NCBI RefSeq assembly: GCF_012940005.1
Contig: NZ_SPMX01000017.1
Location: forward strand, 39,225-103,224
From: Candidatus Accumulibacter contiguus
GTDB taxonomy: Bacteria > Pseudomonadota > Gammaproteobacteria > Burkholderiales > Rhodocyclaceae
Direction: 5' to 3'
DNA length: 64,000 bases
A program made the position numbers and the translations under genes. Shown here piece by piece: positions 18,761 through 30,290 of the stretch. The notes beneath the pieces are model-generated. The model saw nothing but the letters and a program-made list of their open reading frames with translations. It was not told the origin of the DNA and did not search any database. Each line of letters opens with the position of its first letter. Position 1 is the stretch's first letter.

Positions 18761-20389
18761 TTACTTGGTTTCTCGCTGGACAAGAACCTGCTTCCGCGGC
18801 GCCGCCTTGCGACGGCCGAGGAGGCCAATCAGCAAGCAGGCAAAAGCGATCACGGGCCAGTTGCCCCAGCGCACATAGGGCGTGGCACCGGTATGGCCGC
18901 GCACTTCGCCGACCAGCGCACCGCGGGTGAAGGGGGGCAGCGACGAGAGGACGCGACCGTCCACGTCGACGATCGCCGTCATGCCGGTGTTGGTGGCGCG
19001 CAGCATCATGCGGCCGGTCTCGAGGGCGCGCATGCGGGCGATCTGCAGGTGCTGCGCTGGCGCCAGGGAATCGCCGAACCAGGCGACGTTGGAGATATTG
19101 ATCAGCAGCGTTGCGGCTGGCAGCGCAGCGATGATCTCCTCGCCAAAGATGTCCTCGTAGCAGATGTTCACCCCGACGCGCTGGCCGGCCAGGCGCAGTG
19201 GTGGCTGCCCCGGCGAGCCAGCGGTGAAGTCGGACATCGGGATGTTGGCCATGGCCATGAACCAGGCGAAACCGGGCGGTACGAACTCGCCGAAAGGCAC
19301 CAGATGAACCTTGCTGTAACGCTGCTGGCCGGACGCACCAAGGCTCAGCGCCGCATTGAAATACTGCTTGCCGTCGGCGACGGCGATTCCCAGCAGCAGG
19401 TCGCCGTTCTGGCGCAGTGCAAGGTTTTGCAGCGCCTCGAGATACTCGTTGGGAACCTGGTCGAGGAAAGCAGGCAGGGCGGTTTCGGGCAGCACCGTGA
19501 GTTGTGCCGGATGCTCCTGTGCCAGCCGGTAATAGGTGCGCAGCGAATCAACGAACCTCTCGGGACGCCATTTCATTTCCTGCGCCACGTTTCCCTGCAG
19601 CAAGGCCACCGACAATGGTTCACCCGCCACCTCTGTCCAGCGGAGGTCACGCAGTTGCTCGCCGGCGACGAGAATCGCTGCGCCGGCGAGCAGCGGCAGC
19701 GCCGGGAAGTGGCGCTGCCCGCCGCGCGTACTGCAGGGTTCGGTGGTCAAGCAGCGCCTGCTGACCTCGAAGATCAGTGCTCCGAGCAGCGCTGAAAAAA
19801 ACGAGACGCCATGGACGCCGAGCAGCGCGGCATAACCGGCGAGCGGACTCGGTGGCGTTTGCGAATAGCCGGCGGCCAGCCAGGGAAAGCCGGTAAACGC
19901 CCAGGCACGCAAGCACTCGGCAAGCACCCACAGGCTGGCGAAGAGCAGGCCGCGTCGCCACCAGCCGGCAACGGCGAAGCCAACGAACAGCGCCCCGGCC
20001 AGTGCCGGGAAGATCGCCAGAACAAGGCAGAAGAGCACTGTAGCGAGGCCCGCGACGGCTGCCGGCATGCCGCCAAAAACGCTCAGGCTGACATAGACCC
20101 ACGAGACGCCGGCCAGAAACAGGCCAAGGCCATGGGCGGCGGCGATGCGTGCGCCCCGCCAGGCAGGCCGGTTGCCGCCGCCGTCGATCTCGGTGCAGAG
20201 CAGCGCAAAGAGACCGCCGAGGCTCAACCAGTTGACCGGAAACCAGCCGAGCGGTGCAAAGCCGACGACCCCCGTGGCTCCCAGGCAGGCGGCGCCAAAG
20301 CTGCGCCAATATCTGGCCTTATTCAGCAGGATCGCCCGCCTCTGGCAAATTCGAAACCACCAGCGTGTAGATGCGGCGGCTGTCGGCAC
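18761..20389 (-). CDS. lnt: Apolipoprotein N-acyltransferase (start uncertain)
   Basis: An inner-membrane nitrilase-fold enzyme that adds the third acyl chain to lipoproteins. The catalytic triad is visible (numbered from the listed start): Glu302 in LPETALPAF, Lys360 in YSKVHLVPFGEF, and Cys410 in NICYEDIFGEE. Several transmembrane segments precede the periplasmic domain. The listed GTG start lies inside corC and gives an unusual 20-residue lead. A CTG at about 20326-20329, overlapping the corC stop, fits the family length better. The corC-lnt pair is a common gene order. Confidence 0.9.
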   Translation of the reverse strand: MPTAAASTRWWFRICQRRAILLNKARYWRSFGAACLGATGVVGFAPLGWFPVNWLSLGGLFALLCTEIDGGGNRPAWRGARIAAAHGLGLFLAGVSWVYVSLSVFGGMPAAVAGLATVLFCLVLAIFPALAGALFVGFAVAGWWRRGLLFASLWVLAECLRAWAFTGFPWLAAGYSQTPPSPLAGYAALLGVHGVSFFSALLGALIFEVSRRCLTTEPCSTRGGQRHFPALPLLAGAAILVAGEQLRDLRWTEVAGEPLSVALLQGNVAQEMKWRPERFVDSLRTYYRLAQEHPAQLTVLPETALPAFLDQVPNEYLEALQNLALRQNGDLLLGIAVADGKQYFNAALSLGASGQQRYSKVHLVPFGEFVPPGFAWFMAMANIPMSDFTAGSPGQPPLRLAGQRVGVNICYEDIFGEEIIAALPAATLLINISNVAWFGDSLAPAQHLQIARMRALETGRMMLRATNTGMTAIVDVDGRVLSSLPPFTRGALVGEVRGHTGATPYVRWGNWPVIAFACLLIGLLGRRKAAPRKQVLVQRETK

Positions 20390-21161
20390 GCAAGACCTGG
20401 AAGCAGATGCCGTCGATGACGATCGTTTCGTTGAACTGCGGCACCCGGCCCAGGTGGTGCAGAATCAGCCCGCCGACAGTCTGGCATTTTTCTTCGCTGA
20501 AGCGGGTGCCGAAAGCTGCGTCGAAGTCGGCTATCGCAGTATGTGCCTTGACGCGGTACAGACCATTCGGATCGAGTTGAATGTTATCGTCGGACTCGTC
20601 AAAGTCGTATTCATCTTCGATTTCCCCGACGATCTGTTCGAGTACGTCCTCGATGGTGATCAGGCCGGCAATCCCGGCGTATTCGTCGATGACGATCGCC
20701 ATGTGATTGCGTGATACGCGAAATTCCCGCAACAAGACGTCGAGGCGCTTGAATTCGGGGATGAACACTGCCGGACGTACCCAGTCGCGCAGCTTGAAAT
20801 CGTCTTCGCGCTGCACACGCAGCAGATCCTTGGCCAGCAGGATGCCGATCACATTGTCGCGGCTGCCGTTGATGACCGGAAAGCGCGAGTGGGCGGTGGT
20901 GTTGACCTGGCTGATGACTTCCGCAAGCGAATCACTGACATCGACGACCTCCATCAGCGGGCGTGGCACCATGACTTCCCGCACGCTCATTTCCGAAGCG
21001 GCAATGGCGCCTTCCGTAATGCTCAGGGCATCAGCGTCGAGGAGCTTGCGCTGGTGCGCAGAATGCAGCAGCTGCATGAGTTGTTCGCGATCTTCCGGCT
21101 CGCGCACGAGAAACGAAGAAAGACGTTCCAGGAATCCGGATCTGGGACTGCTAGGGTCCAT
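20319..21161 (-). CDS. corC: CorC/HlyC family CBS-domain transporter accessory protein
   Basis: A 280-residue cytoplasmic protein with two CBS domains (about 65-190; VREVMVPRPLMEVV and YAGIAGLITIEDVLEQIVGEI) and a C-terminal CorC_HlyC domain that ends by about 275. The family is linked to magnesium and cobalt efflux and to membrane stress. It is next to lnt, as in many proteobacteria. Confidence 0.92.
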   Translation of the reverse strand: MDPSSPRSGFLERLSSFLVREPEDREQLMQLLHSAHQRKLLDADALSITEGAIAASEMSVREVMVPRPLMEVVDVSDSLAEVISQVNTTAHSRFPVINGSRDNVIGILLAKDLLRVQREDDFKLRDWVRPAVFIPEFKRLDVLLREFRVSRNHMAIVIDEYAGIAGLITIEDVLEQIVGEIEDEYDFDESDDNIQLDPNGLYRVKAHTAIADFDAAFGTRFSEEKCQTVGGLILHHLGRVPQFNETIVIDGICFQVLRADSRRIYTLVVSNLPEAGDPAE

Positions 21162-21186
21162 ATCTGCCTTTTGAGGAATGAGGCGT

Positions 21187-21236
21187 CAGCAGCGATGCGC
21201 TGCCTGCGGCTGTTGATGCAGCGTCGCTGACGCTTC
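21187..21236. repeat. Imperfect hairpin upstream of corC
   Basis: GCGTCAGC near 21182-21190 and GCTGACGC near 21226-21233 are inverted, with a further GCGCTGC/GCAGCG pairing inside. The right arm, TCGCTGACGC followed by TTCACA, resembles the dispersed TCGCTGACGCGACTTTCACA palindrome seen elsewhere in the window. Confidence 0.45.
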
Positions 21237-21256
21237 ACACCTCGTTCCGGTATGGC

Positions 21257-22506
21257 CTAAGCCGGATCGAGTAGGTGCGACACCAGTCCGTCGGCGAGCT
21301 TGGGTTCAAACCAGGTCGACTTGGGCGGCATGACCTGGCCAGCATCGGCAACGGCCATCAGATCGGCCATCGGTGTCGGATACATGGCAAAGGCCACCGC
21401 CATTTCGCCGCTGTTCACTCGCCGTTCGAGCTCGGACAGGCCGCGCATGCCGCCGACAAAGTCGATGCGTGTGTCTCGGCGCAGATCGGTGATCCCGAGC
21501 AGCGGGCCGAGGATTTGTTCGGCAAGCACCGAGACATCGAGCTGGCGCACCGGGTCGGAGAGCGGCATCCGTCCGGGCCGGATTTCCAGCCGATACCAGC
21601 AGTTGCCAAGATACATGCCGCACACGCCGCTGCGCTCCGGCCTGACCGGCGCTGGGGAAAGGCGGACGGTATAGCGCTCGCCAACCGCCACCAGAAATGC
21701 TTCCTGGGTCAGACCGTTGAGATCCTTCACCAGCCGATTGTAATCCATGATCAACATTTGCGAAGCCGGAAAGATGACGGAGAGAAAGAACTCGGCACTA
21801 TCGGATGCATTGCTCTGCTCACGCCGAGCCGCGGCAACCCGCGCGGCAGCCGCCGAGCGATGATGACCGTCGGCAATGTAGAGATTGGGCATGCCGCCAA
21901 ACACCGCGCTGATTCGTGCAATGCTCGCGGCGTCATCGATGACCCACAGCATATGCCGGATGCCATCGTCTGCGGTCAAATCGGTGACCGGCGGGCTGTC
22001 GGTGGCGAGCGCGAGCAGGCGCTCGGCTTCCGCGTTGTCCGGGTGGGCGAGCAGCACCGGGCCGGTCTGCGCATTCAGCGCCTCGATCTGGCGTACCCGG
22101 TCATCTTCCTTGTCGGGCCTGGTAAACTCGTGCTTGCGGATGCGGTTACTATCGTAGGCGGCGACCGACGCGGCGGCCACCAGTCCGGTCTGAATGTGCT
22201 TGCCCATGAGCAGTCGATAGACGTAATAACAGGCGCCCGGATCACGGCAAAGCACCCCGCCATCGATCATGCGCCGAAAGTTTTCGGCTGACTGGGCATA
22301 CACTTCTGGCGCATGCGGATCGACCTCTGGCGGCAGGTCGATCTCCGCCCTGGAGACATGCAGAAAGGACAGCGGCTTGCCGATCACGGTCTGCCGGGCC
22401 TCTGCGCTGGAGAGGACATCATAGGGTGGCGCAGCGACTGCAGCAGCGTCTGTGCGACGCGGACGCAGGCCGGCGAAGGGTCGAATCAGGCAATGATCAA
22501 GGGACA
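21257..22506 (-). CDS. DUF1015 family protein
   Basis: A protein of about 416 residues of the DUF1015 family, whose biochemical function is not established. Typical blocks are present: IRPFAGLRP at the N-terminus, AAPPYDVLS, RKHEFTRPDKEDDR, and YIADGHHRSAAA (an H-x-x-R-rich motif). The GTG at 22506 is preferred to an ATG 61 bases further upstream because an AGGA lies eight bases before it and the family starts there. It lies downstream of glgA on the same strand. Confidence 0.85.
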
Positions 22507-22588
22507 CGAGATTTTCCTGTGGGAGTTTGTTTCTGGAGGCGACGGGCATGGCCATGGTGCACGGCACCGTGCCTGGACAGCAGATGGT

Positions 22589-24031
22589 TCAGATACTCCG
22601 GTATAGTGCCTCATAGCGTGCGGCCGAATCGGCCCAGGAGAAATCCTGCGCCATGCCATGCCGTTGCAAATGGTGCCACGTCGCCGGATCGTGGTAGAGT
22701 GCGCAGGCATCGCGGAGGCGAGCGGCCAAGGCACGACTGCTGGGTTCGTCAAAGACGAAACCGTTGGCTGTGCCGTCCTTGAGGTTGCCCGGCGTGGCAT
22801 CCGTGACGGTATCCGCCAGGCCGCCAACCCGCCGCACCAGCGGCAGGGTACCGTAGCGCAGGGCATACAATTGAGTCAGGCCGCAAGGCTCGAAACGTGA
22901 AGGGACCAGGAGAACGTCGGCAGCGGCGATGATGCGGTGCGCCAGTGCTTCATCATAGCCGAGATGTACCGATATGGTATGAGGATGAGCCGCGGCCGCG
23001 GCCCTGAAGCCGGCCTCGATTTCTGCCTCGCCACTGCCGATGACGACCAGTTGTCCGCCCTCTGCTCGCAGTTCATGCAAGCACGCGAGTACCAGATCCA
23101 TGCCTTTTTGCGACGTCAGGCGACTGACCACGGCAAACAGGGGCGCTTTCCCCCGGACAGCAAAACCCATTTCAGCTTGCAGCTTGAGCTTGCAAACCTT
23201 CTTGCCACGCAGCTTGTCGGCGCTGTAGCCCCTGGGCAGAGCCGGGTCGCTGCTCGGATTCCATACCGTATAATCCACCCCATTGAGAATGCCGGACAGA
23301 TGCCCGCCACGATCACGCAACAGCCCATCGAGTCCCCAGCCGTGCTTTGGCGTGCAGATCTCATGGGCATAGGTCGGGCTGACCGTGTTCACGCGCTTGG
23401 CATGCACGAGCGCCGACTTCATGAACGACAAGTGTCCGTAGAATTCGAGTGCGCTTTGATCCGCACCGGTAATCAGCAGCCCGAGGTCCGTATGGTGGTC
23501 GAGAGGAAACAGACCACGGAAAGCGAGATTGTGAATCGTGAACACGGTTGCGGTATTCAGCGACGGGTTCTGCGCGATATAGGCCGGCGCCAGTCCCGCG
23601 TGCCAGTCGTGCGCATGCACCACCTCCGGTTGCCAGGATTCATCCAGCTCGCCGGCAGCCAGATGCGCTGCAATCCAGCCCAGGAGGGCATAGCGCCGAT
23701 GATTGTCGTTCCAGTCGCGACCGTCCGGGCCAAGATACGGATCGCCGTCACGCCGGTACAGGAAGGGCGCATCGATGACATAGGCCAGCAAGCCGCTGTC
23801 CGGGAGACGACCCAGTCGCAGCGTGATGACCGCCGCGCCGAAGGCCGGCCCGAGGCGGATCAGTGGCTTCAGGTCGGTGACGCCGTTGAGAATGGCCGGC
23901 ATTCCGGGCAGCAGCACGCGGACATCGAGGCCACGTGCTGCAAGCGCGACGGGCAAGGCGGCGACGACGTCAGCAAGGCCGCCGGTCTTGACCAGCGGAT
24001 AGATTTCGGCGGCAACGTGCAGGATGCGCAA
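22589..24031 (-). CDS. glgA: Glycogen synthase (ADP-glucose)
   Basis: A 480-residue GT5 glycosyltransferase that elongates alpha-1,4-glucan from ADP-glucose. The ADP-glucose-binding KTGGLADV starts at Lys15. The C-terminal Rossmann half has SRLTSQKGMDL and SRFEPCGLTQLYALRYGTLP. It is full length and lies 20 bases downstream of glgC in a glycogen operon. Confidence 0.96.
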   Translation of the reverse strand: MRILHVAAEIYPLVKTGGLADVVAALPVALAARGLDVRVLLPGMPAILNGVTDLKPLIRLGPAFGAAVITLRLGRLPDSGLLAYVIDAPFLYRRDGDPYLGPDGRDWNDNHRRYALLGWIAAHLAAGELDESWQPEVVHAHDWHAGLAPAYIAQNPSLNTATVFTIHNLAFRGLFPLDHHTDLGLLITGADQSALEFYGHLSFMKSALVHAKRVNTVSPTYAHEICTPKHGWGLDGLLRDRGGHLSGILNGVDYTVWNPSSDPALPRGYSADKLRGKKVCKLKLQAEMGFAVRGKAPLFAVVSRLTSQKGMDLVLACLHELRAEGGQLVVIGSGEAEIEAGFRAAAAAHPHTISVHLGYDEALAHRIIAAADVLLVPSRFEPCGLTQLYALRYGTLPLVRRVGGLADTVTDATPGNLKDGTANGFVFDEPSSRALAARLRDACALYHDPATWHHLQRHGMAQDFSWADSAARYEALYRSI

Positions 24032-24051
24032 GAGATGCTTCTATTTCCGTA

Positions 24052-25320
24052 TCAGGTGAGCTGTGCGAGCATTTTCCGGGTGATCAGCGTGATCCCGTTC
24101 TCGGTACGGCGGAAGCGGCGCGCATCTTCTTCCGGGTTTTCACCGACCACCATGTTCGGTGGGATATCGCAGTCGCTGTCCACGACGCAGTGGCTGAGGC
24201 GGGCTCTGCTGCCGATCGTCGAATCGGGGAGGATAACCGATAGATTGACCCGTGAATAGGAATGGACACGGCAACCGGAGAACAGCAGCGAGCGGTTGAC
24301 TTCTCCGGAAACGATACAGCCGCTGGAAACCGAGGATTCGATGGCATTACCGCGCCGGTCGAGATGGTTGTGCACGAACTTGGCGGGCGGGAGTTGTTGT
24401 TGATACGTCCACACCGGCCAGTTGCGGTCATACAGGTTCAGCGCTGGTACCGTCGCGGTCAGATCGATGTTGGCATCCCAGTAGGAATCAATCGTTCCGG
24501 CGTCACGCCAATAATGCTCTCTGAACTGCTCGTCCGGGGCCACGATGCAACTGCGCGAGAAGGAGTGTGCTGCGGCCACGCGATTTCGCACGGCATGTGG
24601 AATGATGTTCTTGCCGAAATCATGGTCGGATGCCGGGTCGTCGATGTCGCGCGCCAGTTCGGCATACAGGTATTTGGCGTTGAACACGTAAACCCCCATG
24701 CTGCACAAGGACATATTGGGTTTGCCCGGCATCGCCGGTGGGTCGGCAGGCTTCTCGATAAAGTCGGTGATCAGACCATTTTCATCGACGGCCATGACCC
24801 CGAAGCCGCTGGCTTCCTGACGCGGTACCTCGATGCAGGCAACCGTACATTCGGCACCGCTCTCGACATGGTCAACCAGCATCACCGCGTAATTCATCTT
24901 GTAAACGTGGTCGCCGGCCAGAATCACGACGAATTCGGGCTTTGGCGTATAGGTCTCGAGGATGTCGATGTTCTGGTACACCGCGTCGGCCGTACCCCGA
25001 TACCAGGACTCTTCGTCGATTCGCTGCTGCGCCGGAAGCAGGTCGACGAATTCGTTGACTTCCCCATGCAGGAAGTTCCAGCCGCGCTGCAGGTGGCGCA
25101 AGAGGCTGTGCGACTTGTACTGAGTGACCACGCCAATGCGTCGAATCTGGGAATTGACGCAGTTCGACAAGGCGAAGTCGATGATCCGGAACTTGCCGCC
25201 GAAATGGACCGCCGGTTTGGCGCGGCGATCCGTCAGTTCGTGTAGCCTGCTGCCACGCCCGCCGGCAAGTACCAGGGCAATCGCCTTTCGCGGCAACTGG
25301 AAAGTTTTTCTATCCACCAT
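24052..25320 (-). CDS. glgC: Glucose-1-phosphate adenylyltransferase
   Basis: A 422-residue ADP-glucose pyrophosphorylase, the committed step of glycogen synthesis. The nucleotide-binding [20 protein letters not shown] is near the N-terminus. [15 protein letters not shown] and [14 protein letters not shown] follow, then a left-handed helix domain with hexapeptide repeats. The ATG at 25320 was chosen because the conserved N-terminus begins right after it; an upstream in-frame ATG at 25353 adds 11 unconserved residues. Confidence 0.95.
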   Translation of the reverse strand: MVDRKTFQLPRKAIALVLAGGRGSRLHELTDRRAKPAVHFGGKFRIIDFALSNCVNSQIRRIGVVTQYKSHSLLRHLQRGWNFLHGEVNEFVDLLPAQQRIDEESWYRGTADAVYQNIDILETYTPKPEFVVILAGDHVYKMNYAVMLVDHVESGAECTVACIEVPRQEASGFGVMAVDENGLITDFIEKPADPPAMPGKPNMSLCSMGVYVFNAKYLYAELARDIDDPASDHDFGKNIIPHAVRNRVAAAHSFSRSCIVAPDEQFREHYWRDAGTIDSYWDANIDLTATVPALNLYDRNWPVWTYQQQLPPAKFVHNHLDRRGNAIESSVSSGCIVSGEVNRSLLFSGCRVHSYSRVNLSVILPDSTIGSRARLSHCVVDSDCDIPPNMVVGENPEEDARRFRRTENGITLITRKMLAQLT

Positions 25321-25396
25321 TTTGCTACCCCTTGTGAAATTGATCCATCTCATCTGGCGGCGCTGGTTTTATCCATTCGCCGCTGCCTGACCGATC

Positions 25397-27076
<1,680 letters not shown>

Positions 27077-28729
27077 CTACTGGTAAACCCCGGATTCATG
27101 CCAGATGCTGTCGCTGAACGCCAGTAATCCCTGGGTCGATGCATCGAGTTTTTCGGCCAACAGCGGATTGGCAATCGCCGGCAGGATGCTGCTGGCAACG
27201 GCCTTGCCCAGCTCGACGCCCCACTGGTCGAAAGAGTTGAGCCCCCAGATGACACCCTGCACAAATACCTTGTGTTCGTACAGGGCGATCAGCGCGCCCA
27301 GCGTTTGCGGATCGAGGCGGGAAAGCAGCAGCGTCGATGATGGCTGATTGCCGGCAAACACCTTGTGCGGCAGAAGGGACGCAAGCTCCGCCTCCGGCAT
27401 CGTGCCGTTCAATTCGCTACGTGCCTCTTCGGCCGTCTTGCCGAACGCCAGTGCTGCGCTTTGCGCAAAACAGTTGGCGAGCAAGGCCTCCTGATGGCCG
27501 GGGAGCGGATAGTCCGAGCGTACGGCGGCAATGAAATCACAGGGTACCAGTCGCCCACCCTGGTGGAGCAGCTGAAAGAAGGCGTGCTGACCATTGTTGC
27601 CGAGTTCGCCCCAGACGATGGGATTCGACGCACAGGCAAGTGGCTGCCCATCGCTGCCGATCGACTTGCCGTTGCTTTCCATTTCGAGTTGCTGCAGGAA
27701 CGACGGGAAATATTTCAGCGACTCGTTGTAGGGCAGCACCGCGTTGCTCGTCGCACCCAGGAAATTGGTATTCCAGATACCGATGAGCGCCATCACCACT
27801 GGCAGGTTGCGCTCGTAGGGCGTGCTGCGGAAATGTTCGTCCATACGTTCCGCACCGGCAAGCAGATCGGCAAAAGCATGTGGCCCAATGGCGATCATCA
27901 GTGCCAGCCCAACCGCCGACCACAGCGAGAAACGTCCACCCACCCAATCCCAGAGCGGAAATACGGCATCTGCCTTGATCCCGAACTTGACTGCGCGCTC
28001 GGGTTTGGCCGTTAGCGCCGCAAAGTGGCGGGATACTGCATTGGCATCACCAAGGTTGGCCACCAGCCAGTCGCGCGCCGTCTGCGCATTGAGCATGGTT
28101 TCCTGCGTGGTGAAGGTCTTGCTGGCAACCAGGAACAAGGTCGTGCGCGGGTCGAGCGTTTGCAGGAGCGGTGCCAGTTGAGCCCCATCGAGATTGGAGA
28201 CGTAATGTACGCCAAGCGCCGGATGCGATATGGAACGTAGAGCGTAATCGAGCATTTTCGGTCCGAGGTCGGAGCCTCCGATGCCGATATTGACCACATG
28301 ACGAATCGGCATGCCCGTGAAACCAAGCATTTGCCCGGAGCGAATACGGTCGGCAAAAGCAGCCATCCGCTGGCGTGTGGCGAGCACCTCGGGCATGACA
28401 TCCAGATCAGTGCCGGGGAAGGGGCCAATCGATCGTCGCAAGGCGACATGCAGCACCGATCGATCTTCGCTGGCATTGATTTTTTCACCGCTGAACATGC
28501 GGTCTGTCGATTCGTCAAGCCGAGCCTCGCGGGCCAGCCCGACCAGCAGGGCAAGCGTCGTCGAATCCATACGTTGCTTCGAGAAGTCGTAAAGGATTCC
28601 GTCGTAGCTTAGCGAGAGAGATGCCACACGGCCAGGATCACTGGCAAAAAGTTGTCTGAGATGCACAGGCGAGAGCGATAGCCGGTGCGCTTCAATAGCC
28701 TTCCAGGAGGCTGAGGCGGTGATGTTCAT
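27077..28729 (-). CDS. pgi: Glucose-6-phosphate isomerase
   Basis: A 550-residue glycolytic isomerase. The signatures NIGIGGSDLGPKMLDYAL and GGRFSLWSAVGLALMIAIG are both present, as is NGQHAFFQLLHQGG. It is full length. It lies 36 bases upstream of pgm and leads the glycogen/hexose-phosphate cluster. A perfect 18-bp palindrome lies about 30 bases upstream of its start. Confidence 0.96.
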   Translation of the reverse strand: MNITASASWKAIEAHRLSLSPVHLRQLFASDPGRVASLSLSYDGILYDFSKQRMDSTTLALLVGLAREARLDESTDRMFSGEKINASEDRSVLHVALRRSIGPFPGTDLDVMPEVLATRQRMAAFADRIRSGQMLGFTGMPIRHVVNIGIGGSDLGPKMLDYALRSISHPALGVHYVSNLDGAQLAPLLQTLDPRTTLFLVASKTFTTQETMLNAQTARDWLVANLGDANAVSRHFAALTAKPERAVKFGIKADAVFPLWDWVGGRFSLWSAVGLALMIAIGPHAFADLLAGAERMDEHFRSTPYERNLPVVMALIGIWNTNFLGATSNAVLPYNESLKYFPSFLQQLEMESNGKSIGSDGQPLACASNPIVWGELGNNGQHAFFQLLHQGGRLVPCDFIAAVRSDYPLPGHQEALLANCFAQSAALAFGKTAEEARSELNGTMPEAELASLLPHKVFAGNQPSSTLLLSRLDPQTLGALIALYEHKVFVQGVIWGLNSFDQWGVELGKAVASSILPAIANPLLAEKLDASTQGLLAFSDSIWHESGVYQ

Positions 28730-28759
28730 GGTCGATGAAAGCTCATGGATGAGTGGTCA

Positions 28760-28777
28760 GGCCGTTTGCAAACGGCC
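28760..28777. promoter_or_regulatory. Perfect 18-bp palindrome upstream of pgi, candidate operator
   Basis: GGCCGTTTGCAAACGGCC is a perfect inverted repeat about 30 bases upstream of the pgi start, on the promoter side of the glycogen cluster. It has the form of a dimeric-repressor site. The regulator is unknown, and a short hairpin role cannot be excluded. Confidence 0.45.
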
Positions 28778-28997
28778 CTTGGGGAGGGGTATGTGACGAA
28801 ATATGACAAGATATGCTGTTCCGGTTATCAGCTTGCCAGAATGCACGGAAGAACGCAAAAAAGAATGAGGGAAAGCCATCTCGAGAGCATTTGTGGAAGG
28901 TCTTCGGGTCAGATCCGATCACTGCTGATCATGGCGGCGGCCTGGTTGCCGATACGCCGACCGGGCGGTCGGCGCGTACCCGACAGCGGATGGCGAA

Positions 28998-29438
28998 TCA
29001 GATGGTCGGGGCAGCAGACGGAATGCTGCTGGCAAACCTCGCCTTGCGGGCGCGCACGCTGGCGGCGAAAGACTTGTCCTCCTCGGAGATATGGCGTTCA
29101 AACCAGTACTCGGCATAGCGCAGGAAGGAATGAACATCGCGCGCACCATTACGCACTTCGTCGAACGCCTTGCGCAGCGACTGCAGATTTTCTCGGTGCA
29201 CCGCATCGTGATCGAGGAAGTCGACTCCGACTTCCCGGGCAATGCGCTTTTCCGTGGCGAAATGGTGCTCCACATAATTGAGCAGGCTGTCGAACGCAGA
29301 GAAGCAGACCGGTTCGCTTCCGAAACACGCCGCCTTGAGCGATTCCACTTGCTGAAAAATCTCTTCATGCTGTGCATCGATTTCCGGGAGATCGATCATC
29401 AAAGCCTCCGGCAGCAGACCGGTATATTTGATCTCCAT
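28998..29438 (-). CDS. Bacteriohemerythrin-like protein
   Basis: A 146-residue di-iron oxygen-binding protein of the hemerythrin HHE type. Likely ligands are His24 (DAQHEEIF), His58 and Glu63 (VEHHFATEK), His77 and His81 (HDAVH), and His116 with Asp121 (HISEED). It probably senses or stores O2, or delivers it. The ATG at 29438 has GGAG about 10 bases upstream. An upstream in-frame start would add a hydrophobic 33-residue lead, but that has no good ribosome binding site and I regard it as spurious. Confidence 0.85.
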   Translation of the reverse strand: MEIKYTGLLPEALMIDLPEIDAQHEEIFQQVESLKAACFGSEPVCFSAFDSLLNYVEHHFATEKRIAREVGVDFLDHDAVHRENLQSLRKAFDEVRNGARDVHSFLRYAEYWFERHISEEDKSFAASVRARKARFASSIPSAAPTI

Positions 29439-29549
29439 CACAAGGCTCTCCAGGAAAAGGTCAGCTATTCTCTTCGCACAGTATAAAAAAAAGAGAGTCA
29501 ATAATTCCAGTAAAATCAGCTCGTGCTCAAATAACAAGTCTGGCCGCTC

Positions 29550-30161
29550 TCACCTCGCCGTACCGCTGCGGATCAAGCCGACCACAATGCCTTCGATGGC
29601 CAATGTTTGCGCACCCGCATGGACGATGATCGGCGCGAAATCGGGGTTCTCTGCGATCAGTTCGATCGTGTCGCCCTGATGGTGGAAACGCTTGACCGTC
29701 ACCTCGTCATCCAGCCTGGCCACGACAATCTGGCCATTGCGCGCTTCGCTGCTGCGGTGTACGGCGAGCAGGTCACCATCCAGAATCCCGGCATTGAGCA
29801 TCGACAGGCCGCGTACGCGCAAGAGAAAATCGGCGCGTGGGCTGAACAGACCGGCATCCAGGGTGTAACGGCGTTGAACGTTTTCCGCGGCCAGTATCGG
29901 ACTGCCGGCAGCCACGCTGCCGATCAACGGCAGTCCAAGTTGTTCGACCAGCCGAATCCCTCGCGCCGAGCCCGGTTCAAGCAGGATGACGCCTTTCTTG
30001 GCAAGCGCCCTGAGGTGTTCTTCCGCCGCATTGTGCGAGGCAAAGCCAAAGGCATGGGCAATCTCGGCGCGCGTCGGCGGTGCGCCAAGCTTCTCCAGCG
30101 TATCGCGGATAAAGTCGAGTATCTCCTGTTGGCGCGGGGTGAGCAGCGTAACCTTGGGCAT
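29550..30161 (-). CDS. lexA: LexA SOS repressor
   Basis: A 203-residue transcriptional repressor with an N-terminal winged HTH ([20 protein letters not shown], then [12 protein letters not shown]). The autocleavage bond is Ala85-Gly86, and the serine/lysine dyad is Ser120 and Lys157. The residue before the serine pair is Leu (RGLSM) rather than the Asp of E. coli. RecA-stimulated self-cleavage derepresses SOS genes. AGGAGG precedes the ATG, and a LexA operator lies 25-40 bases upstream, so it is autoregulated. Confidence 0.97.
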   Translation of the reverse strand: MPKVTLLTPRQQEILDFIRDTLEKLGAPPTRAEIAHAFGFASHNAAEEHLRALAKKGVILLEPGSARGIRLVEQLGLPLIGSVAAGSPILAAENVQRRYTLDAGLFSPRADFLLRVRGLSMLNAGILDGDLLAVHRSSEARNGQIVVARLDDEVTVKRFHHQGDTIELIAENPDFAPIIVHAGAQTLAIEGIVVGLIRSGTAR

Positions 30162-30185
30162 GAACGTGGCCTCCTGTCGTTGAAT

Positions 30186-30201
30186 CTGTACCTCCGTACA
30201 G
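30186..30201. promoter_or_regulatory. LexA operator (SOS box) of lexA
   Basis: CTGTACCTCCGTACAG fits the proteobacterial consensus CTGT-N8-ACAG exactly. On the minus strand it is directly preceded by TATAAA, a likely -10 element, so bound LexA would block the lexA promoter. Confidence 0.85.
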
Positions 30202-30290
30202 TTTATAACAACAATGCAAGCCGTAGTGATGTACTCCGGGGCTTTGCTCAGGAAGTCTGCTCCTCGCCATTCCTGCCTTTGCCGTCCCGG

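Noticed and set aside
22937..24259. Plus-strand open frame of 440 codons
   Set aside because: Antisense to glgA and the end of glgC; no family resemblance.
29439..29537. N-terminal hydrophobic extension of the hemerythrin
   Set aside because: The extra 33 residues lack a ribosome binding site and are not expected in bacteriohemerythrins; GGAG precedes the internal ATG.
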